This document shows positions 22,030 through 29,274 of a stretch of DNA of 41,784 bases, piece after piece. Origin of the DNA: a virus. Every line of letters begins with the position of its first letter. Within the stretch, counting starts at the first letter, position 1. A model generated the notes under the pieces. The model was given only the letters and a program-made list of their open reading frames with translations, searched no databases and was not told where the DNA came from. Made by a program: the position numbers and the translations under genes. The DNA lies in IMG/VR virus record IMGVR_UViG_3300037277_000026, positions 1 to 41,784 of that record; one strand, 5' to 3'.

Positions 22030-22764
22030 CTATCCGGCGGCTCGTTTGGCGTCTAGTCGCGCTACCAAGTCAGTAGGCGACATCGTAGCCGTATTGCCTT
22101 TGCTGCCGCTCGGGGCACCGCCGCCAGAGCCGCCAGGAGTGGCACCGCCACCGCTAGCTCGTGATCCAGAGAGTAGCGCATGATATTTGGGAGTTGCAAC
22201 TATTTCTTTTTTCAAGTCGTCAATCGTAGCCGCTGACGGCTTGCCGTCAGGACCAAGAACGCGCGTGACGGCCTTGCCTTCTGTGGTGATTTCCACAGTG
22301 AGCCGCCGTTGCACGGACTCTGCCAGCAACGATGCGGCGTTTGCGTCGAGCGCGATCCCTGCTGCCAGTGCATTCGCCTCGCGGTCAACAAGCACTTCGC
22401 GCAGGCTCGCACTTAGCGCGCCCGCGTGCTGATCACCTTCGGCCTTCAAGTCAGCAAGGCGCTTGTTGTAGTCGACTTCCAAGGCTTCAAGGTCGCTTTT
22501 GTCTACCTTGCCCATGAGTCGCTTGCGCATGGCCTCTTGAGCCTGCTCCAGTTCGCCCTTCAACTTCGCCGCCGTGGTCTTGTGTGTAGCGGCTTCGTCG
22601 GCTTCGCGCTTCTTTGCGCGCACAAGCTCGCCTACCGCCGGGTGTCCTGTGCCCTCTTCCAATCCTGAAATGTCAAGGAAGAACTTACCGCCGTCGCCTT
22701 GCTTGTACTCGCCGCGCACGGCTTCGGACACGTCTTCTAGTTTGTCAACAACTGCTTTCAACAT
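22030..22764 (-). CDS. Scaffold protein
   Basis: 244 residues, between portal and capsid. Highly charged and helical (KKREADEAATHKTTAAKLKG, ELEQAQEAMRKR), then a Gly/Ser-rich tail (ASGGGATPGGSGGGAPSG) and a short C-terminal helix, the standard layout of siphophage scaffolds whose C-terminus contacts the capsid. SD AAGGAGG precedes ATG 22764. Confidence 0.85.
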   Translation of the reverse strand: MLKAVVDKLEDVSEAVRGEYKQGDGGKFFLDISGLEEGTGHPAVGELVRAKKREADEAATHKTTAAKLKGELEQAQEAMRKRLMGKVDKSDLEALEVDYNKRLADLKAEGDQHAGALSASLREVLVDREANALAAGIALDANAASLLAESVQRRLTVEITTEGKAVTRVLGPDGKPSAATIDDLKKEIVATPKYHALLSGSRASGGGATPGGSGGGAPSGSKGNTATMSPTDLVARLDAKRAAG

Positions 22765-22776
22765 GGGAGCCTCCTT

Positions 22777-24351
22777 TTACGATTGCGGATCAACCGGCAT
22801 ATTTACCGGCATAGCTTTCTGCTTGTCAACTTGCGCGGCTGCATCCTTCGCCGCCTTCGCTGTTTCGGCTACTTTCGCGTCGCCTTCGGCTTTCACCTTG
22901 GCATCATCTTCAGTGGCCAGGCCGGCGCTGCGCAGCTTGTTGCGTACCTCAGTAAAAGACAGCGTGCCTTCTTGCAAGTCTGCAATTAGCGCCGCACGTT
23001 CTTCAGGTGTTAGCCGCTCAAGTTCTGCATTTGGATGCAGTTCAATTGTAGACGGCGCAGCAACGCCAGCAAATAGCCCGGCCCACGCTAGGCACTTCGT
23101 GTAGGCAGCCGCCACGTTGTTCGCGCACAAGTTGAGCACAGACATTTCGCTTGCGGTTTCGATCCGCGCTTCCGTGGCTGTCCGTTGCACGTTTGTGGAC
23201 TGAATCAAGCGTGCACCGAGTGCAACCATTTGGCGTTCTTTGTCTTGCATAGCCTCGCGCACAAGGCCGTTAGGCTCAGCTTGCACAAGTTCAAGAGCAG
23301 CACCAACAGGCAACGGCACAGCGGACCGCGAGCCAAGGCGCACCGTCTTCTTTAAGACATCCTCCCACCAAGGCTGTGTCATCCCTGTAAGCGTGGGCGT
23401 CGGCTGTCCACACATGAAGACGCTTTCTTCGTAGTCGGCGCTGTTGCGATAGTGAGCAATGTTCATTGTAGCAATATCGAGCATAGGCGGATCGTCGATG
23501 CACAGATCATTATTCTCGCTTCCGCAAGCAAGGAACGGAATTTCCATAAGGCGGTTTCCGTTCTTGTCTCTAGGCTCAAACTTCTGCGCGCTGTCTTCGC
23601 CTTTGCCAATTGCCTCGCGGTACACAGATACCGTGTAGCCGTCAGGCTCAAGCCGCAACACGCGCCACTGCTTACCTACTTCGAGCGTGAAGCCGTCAGA
23701 CGCACGTTGCTTGTACTCTTCAGCAAGCACAACAAGTGAAGGCACCTTGCGTGCGCCGATCACAACTTCATCCCAGTTGATGATCTCCCACGGCTTGTAC
23801 GTTCGCACGATTGGCCGCAAAGTAGTTGAGCCTGCAATTTCGCTTTGACTAACTGGCTTCTCGACTGGCGGATAGTCAACTAGCAATCCATAGCGCCCAT
23901 GCGCCGCAACGCCGCCTAGTGTTTCGTGCAACTGTTGCTCTAACGACAATCCTGCGCCGTTAATGTCCGTCAGCAACACAGACAGCCCGGAAGGAACCTT
24001 GATCACAGGCTTGTCCACAAATGCTAGTGCCGTTAGCCCGGCGTGCGTGCGCTTGGTTACGTTGTAGAACACTGCCCGCATGATGTACTGCAAATATCGC
24101 TTTAGATTCTCTGTGCCCATGTCGTCAGCATTCGGCATAGGCAGATAGGCCGTATTGCGCATCTGTGCGACGTTGCTGTCAATGACATTGCTGCTTGACC
24201 CGCGCGTGCCGCTAAATAGCGTTAGGTCACGTCGCTTTACCGCGCGTTCACCTGCTAGGCAGTCTTCAATCAAGCGCCAGTCGCGCAGGCGATCTTCTAC
24301 TTCAGGCAGTACGTAACTAGCAGCCACTGTTTCATTTCCCATTGTTGTCAC
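22777..24351 (-). CDS. Portal protein (DUF4055 type)
   Basis: 524 residues. Features are NTAYLPMPNADDMGT near residues 67-80, a RTHAGLTALAF segment and PPVEKPVSQ with RPIVRTYKPWEIINWD, diagnostic of DUF4055 portal proteins. A long C-terminal helical domain (EERAALIADLQEGTLSFTEV) and a low-complexity Ala/Lys tail follow. It forms the dodecameric DNA channel. ATG 24351 overlaps the terminase stop by 4 bp. Confidence 0.92.
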   Translation of the reverse strand: MTTMGNETVAASYVLPEVEDRLRDWRLIEDCLAGERAVKRRDLTLFSGTRGSSSNVIDSNVAQMRNTAYLPMPNADDMGTENLKRYLQYIMRAVFYNVTKRTHAGLTALAFVDKPVIKVPSGLSVLLTDINGAGLSLEQQLHETLGGVAAHGRYGLLVDYPPVEKPVSQSEIAGSTTLRPIVRTYKPWEIINWDEVVIGARKVPSLVVLAEEYKQRASDGFTLEVGKQWRVLRLEPDGYTVSVYREAIGKGEDSAQKFEPRDKNGNRLMEIPFLACGSENNDLCIDDPPMLDIATMNIAHYRNSADYEESVFMCGQPTPTLTGMTQPWWEDVLKKTVRLGSRSAVPLPVGAALELVQAEPNGLVREAMQDKERQMVALGARLIQSTNVQRTATEARIETASEMSVLNLCANNVAAAYTKCLAWAGLFAGVAAPSTIELHPNAELERLTPEERAALIADLQEGTLSFTEVRNKLRSAGLATEDDAKVKAEGDAKVAETAKAAKDAAAQVDKQKAMPVNMPVDPQS

Positions 24352-25904
24352 CTCGCAAATTGAATTTCGATATCTGTTGAAAGTAAAGCGCCGCTGTCAA
24401 GCACCATGTAGCGTTCTTCATCGTGCAAGTGATCTTCGCATTCCGTGTCTACTTCGTCGGGCTTTTCATCGTCACGCGGAAGTGTTGGGTTTAGCGCAAT
24501 AGCAGCACGGCAGTTGTCTGTGTAGTAAAGGCCAGGCCCTTCGCCGCGCAGCGAGTTTTCAAGGCGCGTGCGAATCAAGTCAAGGCCGAGCTTACGCGAG
24601 CCTGGCGACTTGTTGGCACGCGTGAATGTAACACACTCAGCCTCCATCTGCTTGGCGATGGAGTCCGCCGCTAGATTGTCGCCAGTGCTAAAGATATTGT
24701 TATCAGCAGGACCGGCCCACACAGGCGAAGCGATCCAACCGTTCGCTAGTAGCGCCTGCTCGCGTTCTTTGATGCCCCGGCCAGCGGCACCGCCTGTCAT
24801 GCGCAAACCGATGTTGCCGCCTATGTCTTCGCTGCCGTACCACTCAGCAATGCGCACAAGTGAGCCAGGCTGCGGGCACCATACAGTGCCGTCTAGCAGC
24901 TTGATTTCTTCGCCGTTTGCTTTCATCCACCAACCAACCGAGAACGGCTTAGTAGTGCCCCAGTCAAGCGCGCGGTACACACGACAGCCAACAGGCACAC
25001 GAAAGCGCGGGCGTACGTGAACAGACTTTTTCCACAAGTCGCCTACCGCGTAGCTGCCACCTCCGAGGATATCCCAGTTGCCGTCGCGCCAAGCCTTCTG
25101 CTTATCCTTGTCGGTCATACGTTCCAAGCCTGCAACGTACATCGGATCAAGATGCTCATTCTCGCGCCAGCTACCAAAGATCGCAACCTGCGACGTTGTG
25201 ACAGGCTCACGCTGTTGCGTCTGCGGATTAAAGACTAGCGTAGTCGTCTTTACTATTTGGCCCGCTTCTGCAACGTCGATAAAGCGCTTCTTGACCCACG
25301 TGTGGCCGGGCCCAAAGGGATTGCCCGTCGAAAATGTAGCCAGCGGAATCGAAGGCAACAAGACGCCCGTGCGCGCGTAGTGCTCTGTGGATGTGAAGCC
25401 GCTGCGGTTGCAGCTTCCCATGGCATCGTAAAGCGTAGGCGTCGGGTACTTTGGTAATTCATTCCAGCCGATGAAGGGAAACTCTTGCCCGTGATAGAGC
25501 CAGTAGTCAGACTCTTTCTTGATCTGCCTGATTAGTAGTTCTTCGCCTGTAGGCCAGCGCCACTTGTAGTCACTGCGGCTTGCAAGGAAGGTTGCGCCAT
25601 CGTTGCGCCCGTTGAACAAGCGGTGCGACTTTGCAACCAAGTCGTCAAGGTTCTTGTACTCGCGGTCAAACACAACGCCGCGCCAGTGCGAGCCGTAGCC
25701 CGCGCCGACGTAGCGACGATACGCCATCAACTGCGCTTCGGTGCTACCGCGCCCTCGCGCACCGTGGAAGAAGACGTGATTGCAACGGCACTGAATAGCT
25801 AATAGCTGGCCTGTCACGCGGCTAATACGCAACTGCCACTTACCGTCGCTGTCGCGTTCAGCGACAGTGCCAAGCGGTGTCCAGGCTGCTACCTGCTGCT
25901 GCAT
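24348..25904 (-). CDS. terL: Terminase large subunit
   Basis: 518 residues. The ATPase has a deviant Walker A (HGARGRGST, residues 47-55) and Walker B-like FIGWNEL (144-150) with the catalytic Glu kept and Asn in place of the usual Asp. The C-terminal nuclease begins with ALDWGTTKPFSVGWW. It packages DNA into the prohead through the portal. No earlier ATG/GTG/TTG exists in frame before a stop, so ATG 25904 is the start; there the frame overlaps a 30-codon frame that begins at 25981. Confidence 0.92.
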   Translation of the reverse strand: MQQQVAAWTPLGTVAERDSDGKWQLRISRVTGQLLAIQCRCNHVFFHGARGRGSTEAQLMAYRRYVGAGYGSHWRGVVFDREYKNLDDLVAKSHRLFNGRNDGATFLASRSDYKWRWPTGEELLIRQIKKESDYWLYHGQEFPFIGWNELPKYPTPTLYDAMGSCNRSGFTSTEHYARTGVLLPSIPLATFSTGNPFGPGHTWVKKRFIDVAEAGQIVKTTTLVFNPQTQQREPVTTSQVAIFGSWRENEHLDPMYVAGLERMTDKDKQKAWRDGNWDILGGGSYAVGDLWKKSVHVRPRFRVPVGCRVYRALDWGTTKPFSVGWWMKANGEEIKLLDGTVWCPQPGSLVRIAEWYGSEDIGGNIGLRMTGGAAGRGIKEREQALLANGWIASPVWAGPADNNIFSTGDNLAADSIAKQMEAECVTFTRANKSPGSRKLGLDLIRTRLENSLRGEGPGLYYTDNCRAAIALNPTLPRDDEKPDEVDTECEDHLHDEERYMVLDSGALLSTDIEIQFAR

Positions 25905-25981
25905 CGCCGCCCAAGTAGCAAGCGTGCCACGAACGCGCCAACAGGTAGCGGCAGCATGCGCGCCGCAATGTCAAACGCCAT
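25889..25981 (-). CDS. Possible 30-residue leader ORF before terL
   Basis: ATG 25981 follows the endolysin stop after 2 nt and encodes 30 residues (MAFDIAARMLPLPVGAFVAR and on), ending inside terL (16-bp overlap). It fills the only gap between endolysin and terL and could couple their translation. It has a weak SD (GTGAAG). No function is evident. Confidence 0.35.
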   Translation of the reverse strand: MAFDIAARMLPLPVGAFVARLLLGRRCSSR

Positions 25982-25983
25982 CT

Positions 25984-26583
25984 TCACGTCACCACCACAG
26001 CCGCAAGCATAGTGTTGCGCCGCCAGGTGTTGCGCTTGCCCCACGTCGCGGGATTCTTCGGATCTTCGCCGTCTTTCTTAGTGTGGACGTGCTCCGCTGC
26101 TGCACCAAATTGCCCGCTGTTACACAAGGCGATCAAATAGTCAAAAGCAGCGAAGCCGGTTCCGCCGCCGACGTTGTAGCAAATGTCAATTAACACTAGC
26201 TTTACCTGTAGCGGAAAGTACGTGAACTGCGGGCACTGCTTTTCGACTGCGGGGATAAACTCGCTATTTAGCCTGTATTGCAATCGACGCCGGCAGAAAG
26301 CAGCATCCAGCCGCAAGTCACTGCAAGCACGATATGCGCCCGCTGTCAAGCCTTTCTTAAAGAAATCTTGCACACGTACGAATGCTGTTGACTTTTCCTC
26401 AGACGTAGCGCCGACGCCTGTTGCCATGTGGACGAAAGGCATCGTCAGCACAGACGACGGCGAAACCTTGTCGCCTACTCCGACGGTTACAAAGCCACGG
26501 TAATCGCAGTACAGCCAAGGGATCAAGCCTTCATGTTCGATCAGCGTGTCGCAAACTTGATCTAGCTCATCAGCCGTTAGCAT
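25984..26583 (-). CDS. Endolysin, GH24 (T4 lysozyme-type)
   Basis: 199 residues. The N-terminal HEGLIPWLYCDYRGFVTVGVG contains the GH24 triad with exact spacing: Glu18, Asp27 (+9) and Thr33 (+15), as in T4 lysozyme (E11, D20, T26). The C-terminal CYNVGGGTGFAAFDYLIALC, EHVHTKKDG and WRRNTMLA also fit the family's second lobe. It cleaves the MurNAc-GlcNAc bond of peptidoglycan. No SAR or signal segment is seen, so a holin should be needed. ATG 26583 (with GAGGTGG upstream) is preferred over GTG 26598; it overlaps the TerS stop. Placement between TerS and TerL is unusual. Confidence 0.85.
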   Translation of the reverse strand: MLTADELDQVCDTLIEHEGLIPWLYCDYRGFVTVGVGDKVSPSSVLTMPFVHMATGVGATSEEKSTAFVRVQDFFKKGLTAGAYRACSDLRLDAAFCRRRLQYRLNSEFIPAVEKQCPQFTYFPLQVKLVLIDICYNVGGGTGFAAFDYLIALCNSGQFGAAAEHVHTKKDGEDPKNPATWGKRNTWRRNTMLAAVVVT

Positions 26584-27076
26584 CGGCGTCCACCTCACGC
26601 TTTAGCGCTGCTTGCGCAGCAATTGCTTGCTTTTCCCAGACTTCCATGCTTTCGGCTACAGGCAACAGCAGGACGCCGCCGTTGATAGTGCTCTCCGACT
26701 TCGTAGCCGCTTCGTGCCCCATGAGCCGCGCAAGCAGCGCGTGCGCAGAGATCCGCGTTTGCTTCGGAGTGAACTGTTCGTCAAAGGCGATTGACTTCAC
26801 GTTCAACGCCTGTTCGGCGAAGCTGCAAATTTCGTCCTTCGTCAGCTTCTCACGCAGCAGCTTGAAGCGTTCGCGCACGTACGGATCGTGCGCGTACTTG
26901 TATCCCGTGCGCGCGGCTGACTTGCTCGCGACGCCTGCAAACACAGCGGCGGACGTGCTGCCAAGCCCCATACACAGCCCCTCGACAAAACGGTCAAGCT
27001 GCGCACACACGCGCGGATCTACCCCGCCTTGCGAGCGGGGCAGCTTCACGCGCTGATTGACGGTGCGACGGGGCAT
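26570..27076 (-). CDS. terS: Terminase small subunit
   Basis: 168 residues. The core YKYAHDPYVRERFKLLREKL and ISAHALLARLMGHEA is typical of terminase small subunits that bind the packaging site and load TerL; a helix-turn-helix-like N-terminal half and a helical oligomerisation segment fit. It is the first gene of the packaging-morphogenesis cluster. Only a weak SD-like sequence (GCAGG) lies before ATG 27076. Confidence 0.85.
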   Translation of the reverse strand: MPRRTVNQRVKLPRSQGGVDPRVCAQLDRFVEGLCMGLGSTSAAVFAGVASKSAARTGYKYAHDPYVRERFKLLREKLTKDEICSFAEQALNVKSIAFDEQFTPKQTRISAHALLARLMGHEAATKSESTINGGVLLLPVAESMEVWEKQAIAAQAALKREVDADANG

Positions 27077-27118
27077 TCAACCTGCAAGGCTACGCCGCGC
27101 AGAGTGCCGATGTCAAAT

Positions 27119-27349
27119 CTAGCTAGAGCGCGGCAACACAACGCGAGCACGCTTTCGGCCTTCAAGATCGGCATGAAAGCGCTTGGCGTTGTCATAGTGC
27201 TTGCGCCCGTACTTCAGCGGCACGGGCTCTGCACCGGTGCGCAGGCCCGCCGCCTTCTTGTCCTGGCAGCCCCGGCACCACGGCGCGAACGTCTTAGGCG
27301 TGCCAGGCACCCAACCAGACGTACATTGCCAGCAATTGTGCGCTCTCAT
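27119..27349 (-). CDS. Small zinc-finger-like protein
   Basis: 76 residues from ATG 27349, which overlaps the preceding stop and follows AAGGCAG. Two CxxC pairs (CWQC and CRGC, about 19 residues apart) suggest a treble-clef or ribbon zinc site; the rest is basic (YGRKHYDN, EGRKRARVVLP). The layout resembles small nuclease-like phage proteins (endonuclease VII/HNH-type), but I cannot confirm catalytic residues. Confidence 0.65.
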   Translation of the reverse strand: MRAHNCWQCTSGWVPGTPKTFAPWCRGCQDKKAAGLRTGAEPVPLKYGRKHYDNAKRFHADLEGRKRARVVLPRSS

Positions 27350-27597
27350 AGCTGCCTTGCGCGCATGAAGAAAAGCATGTCCTGCTGCCACTCCACGGTG
27401 CGCGTGCATTCGTGCGGACCACGACAGCCGCACACACAAGGCGGTTGATCCATGCCCCAGAGCAAGCGCGTGTGTGCTGCGTGCCGCTTCTGCGTAGCCT
27501 TGCTCGGTGCCTGGCGTCTGATCGAAATGCTGCCGCACGCAGGGCAAGAGCGTTGATAGGGCTTAACAGCTAGGCCGCATGTCTTACAAGTCTTCAC
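27346..27597 (-). CDS. Small protein with zinc ribbon
   Basis: 83 residues from GTG 27597. CKTCGLAVKPYQRSCPACG at residues 4-22 is a classic four-Cys zinc ribbon; a second cluster CVCGCRGPHEC follows. Overlaps upstream and downstream genes by 14 and 4 bp. Probably nucleic-acid or protein binding; role unknown. Confidence 0.65.
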   Translation of the reverse strand: MKTCKTCGLAVKPYQRSCPACGSISIRRQAPSKATQKRHAAHTRLLWGMDQPPCVCGCRGPHECTRTVEWQQDMLFFMRARQL

Positions 27598-28012
27598 GAT
27601 TTCTCCTTAGCCACAAGCGAAGCGCTTGCTCAAAGTAGTACAAAAAGTCAATCATGGAGATGTCTGCAACAACGTATGTATTCACGACAGCTATTTGCAC
27701 AAGTAGCCGCGCCATCCATTTACGTTTGTTTTGCCGATACACAAGCAAAGCAAGTTGTCCAGGCTGCGCTTGCTCGTAACACTGTCGCCACCAGCTTTCG
27801 ATTTGCAGCGTTTCACAGCGCTTGACTTCCAACGCCAGCCAAGGCAGCCCGTGAACGTCGCAGCCGCCGCCGTCGGCCTGCATACTGCTCGTGCGTTTGA
27901 GTTGCGGCGGCTCCTGGCCTGCCTCGCGATAGGCAGTGTCCACAATAGGTTGCAACATGTCGATTACTTCACGCTCGCCACGTGCGCCTTTACTTCTTGC
28001 CATTTTTCCCAT
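27584..28012 (-). CDS. PD-(D/E)XK endonuclease (Holliday-junction-resolvase-like)
   Basis: 142 residues. SKGARGEREVIDML (GxxxE motif), GGGCDVHGLPWLALEVKR (Asp then ExK) and YRQNKRKWMARL form the PD-(D/E)XK core as in Hjc/phage resolvase-like nucleases. It could resolve recombination or replication intermediates before packaging, fitting its place upstream of the terminase genes. Overlaps the preceding small gene by 23 bp; SD AGGA before ATG 28012. Confidence 0.8.
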   Translation of the reverse strand: MGKMARSKGARGEREVIDMLQPIVDTAYREAGQEPPQLKRTSSMQADGGGCDVHGLPWLALEVKRCETLQIESWWRQCYEQAQPGQLALLVYRQNKRKWMARLLVQIAVVNTYVVADISMIDFLYYFEQALRLWLRRNREDL

Positions 28013-28163
28013 TGAGCAAATCCTCTTTTACGTCCCAAGATCCTTCGAGCCATTGTTTTCGCAGAGCTTCGCTCTGCTTGCGCATCTTGTGTACGTATTG
28101 CTTGGTGTAAGCGGAAGGCGGTTGTGTTTTCTTAGTTCCTTTGTCTCTACTTGCTTTTGCCAT
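27990..28163 (-). CDS. Small basic protein
   Basis: 57 residues from ATG 28163, with a very strong SD (AGGAGG). Mostly Lys/Arg/Gln (KASRDKGTKKTQ, HKMRKQSEALRKQWLEGSW), no Cys. It overlaps the previous gene's end by 17 bp. Likely nucleic-acid binding, otherwise unknown. The longer frame to 28328 is rejected because its N-terminal part is Cys-rich antisense-like sequence. Confidence 0.65.
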   Translation of the reverse strand: MAKASRDKGTKKTQPPSAYTKQYVHKMRKQSEALRKQWLEGSWDVKEDLLNGKNGKK

Positions 28164-28368
28164 TGTCGTCTGCCTCCTTTGCTGCTGCATCTTCTTGCAC
28201 GCTAACCAGCCGCACAAGTTCCCGCACAGTTTCATCAGGCAAGAAGCTGCAAGCGTACTGGTAGCCTTGCAAGTGCTCCATGCACAGAGTTGACCGCACA
28301 GACGTGCCGTTGCTGAAGCGCACGTCAACGCCTTCGCAGTTGCATAGCTTACAGTTTACTTTCGACAT
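28147..28368 (-). CDS. Small Cys-rich protein
   Basis: 73 residues. CKLCNCEGVDVRF with STLCMEHL gives a CxxC...CxxxH pattern compatible with a zinc site; the C-terminus is acidic and helical. SD AAAGGAG before ATG 28368. Function unknown. Confidence 0.7.
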   Translation of the reverse strand: MSKVNCKLCNCEGVDVRFSNGTSVRSTLCMEHLQGYQYACSFLPDETVRELVRLVSVQEDAAAKEADDNGKSK

Positions 28369-28402
28369 TTGCTTTCTCCTTTGTTGCTTTCAGTGTCCAC
28401 AA

Positions 28403-28822
28403 TTAGCAGCGCTTGAGTGATAGCGCCATGTCAGCAGAAGTCAGCACGAATTGCAAGCGTTGCCCGCTGTAGCCAAGCAGGTCGAATAGCTCAAGCATCC
28501 GGTCGATGTCCGCTGGCGTTAGCGGCGTCTCTTGCAGCCACGCTAAAGCATCGGGCTCACGCCACACTTCAGGCAACTCCTCGAATGCTTCGTTCATAGC
28601 AACAGCATCCTGTTTGCTGGCTTCCTTCACTGCTTGCTTTTGCACGGCATCCTTGAACGCTTTAGCTACTTCCCTGACAATAGCAATCGGGTCCATTTTT
28701 GCAACGGACTTCTTGCTAAGTCCTGCTTCATGTACTATCTCGCCTAGCTTTTCCACGAGGTAGCAATAGTAACTGTTTGCTGTATCCAATTGCTTTTGCA
28801 GCTTCACGCATTCATCGCACAT
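28403..28822 (-). CDS. Helical early protein, unknown
   Basis: 139 residues. Starts MCDECVKLQKQLDTANSYYC (CxxC plus coiled coil), then a helical Ala/Lys segment and a C-terminal ALAWLQETPLTPADIDRMLE. SD AAAGGAG before ATG 28822. It is the first gene downstream of the repeat-rich region, so it could be an early or origin-linked function; no domain is recognised. Confidence 0.7.
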   Translation of the reverse strand: MCDECVKLQKQLDTANSYYCYLVEKLGEIVHEAGLSKKSVAKMDPIAIVREVAKAFKDAVQKQAVKEASKQDAVAMNEAFEELPEVWREPDALAWLQETPLTPADIDRMLELFDLLGYSGQRLQFVLTSADMALSLKRC

Positions 28823-28851
28823 GTTGTAACTCCTTTGTTATTTGCTCCGCT

Positions 28852-29147
28852 ATTCCCCTACAAATAGGGGGATTGCTACTATTTACTCTATCCCCTATAT
28901 AGTCCCCTATATAGTCCCCTACTATAAGTATATATATATATATTTATGTATGTATTGTATTGCATTGCTTGCTTTTACGCTACTATACAAATAGGGGGAG
29001 AAGGGGAGAGGCTTTTTCACTTTTCGTTCTCCGTTGGGACGTCGCGTTTTTCTATCCCCTACTATTGACGCAGATATTTGCGTAAAAGCACCGCATTTGT
29101 GTAAATGCTTTACAGATAGGGGGACAGGTTCAAAAGTAGGGGATAGA
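28852..29147. other. Candidate replication origin: iterons plus AT-rich tract
   Basis: A roughly 290-bp stretch holding a 9-bp hairpin (28852-28873, TTCCCCTA/TAGGGGGA), three 12-bp direct repeats based on TCCCCTATATAG (28891-28902, 28903-28914, and a variant at 28915-28926), then a 40-bp TATATAT-rich tract (28921-28970). More TAGGGG(G)A or TCCCCTA copies lie near 28991, 29055, 29117 and 29137. Further hairpins are ACGCA-GATATT-TGCGT (29068-29083) and GCATTT-GTGT-AAATGC (29093-29108). The section 28823-29109 has no convincing gene. The layout is that of an iteron-type origin, next to the primase gene. Confidence 0.55.
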
Positions 29148-29271
29148 CCGAATCCCTTGTTTCCGTGACAGGCCACCCTAGCGCCGCCGCTATCTTTTCT
29201 TCCAGTGTGCGCGGCTTCGTGCGCGCCTTTTGTGGTGTTACGAGGTCAAGTAGCAAGCTAGCCGCAAGCAT
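29110..29271 (-). CDS. Small protein after the primase gene
   Basis: 53 residues from ATG 29271, 3 bp after the primase stop, with GGAAGGA upstream. MLAASLLLDLVTPQKARTKP, then a short helix EEKIAAALGW, ending in a part coded by the origin repeats (PLLLNLSPYL). Function unknown. Confidence 0.55.
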   Translation of the reverse strand: MLAASLLLDLVTPQKARTKPRTLEEKIAAALGWPVTETRDSVYPLLLNLSPYL

Positions 29272-29274
29272 GGT

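Noticed and set aside
22574-23104. 176-codon plus-strand frame opposite portal and scaffold genes
   Set aside because: Ser/Ala-rich shadow of the minus-strand genes with no SD.
27119-27547. 142-codon version of the small zinc-finger gene
   Set aside because: The first 66 codons overlap the upstream zinc-ribbon gene out of frame; ATG 27349 has the SD and the usual 4-bp overlap.
28891-28926. Short repeats considered as CRISPR
   Set aside because: Units are 12 bp, directly adjacent without spacers, with no cas genes.
28922-29176. 84-codon minus-strand frame
   Set aside because: Runs through the TATA tract and iterons, giving a low-complexity end (IHKYIYIYL); no proper start signal.
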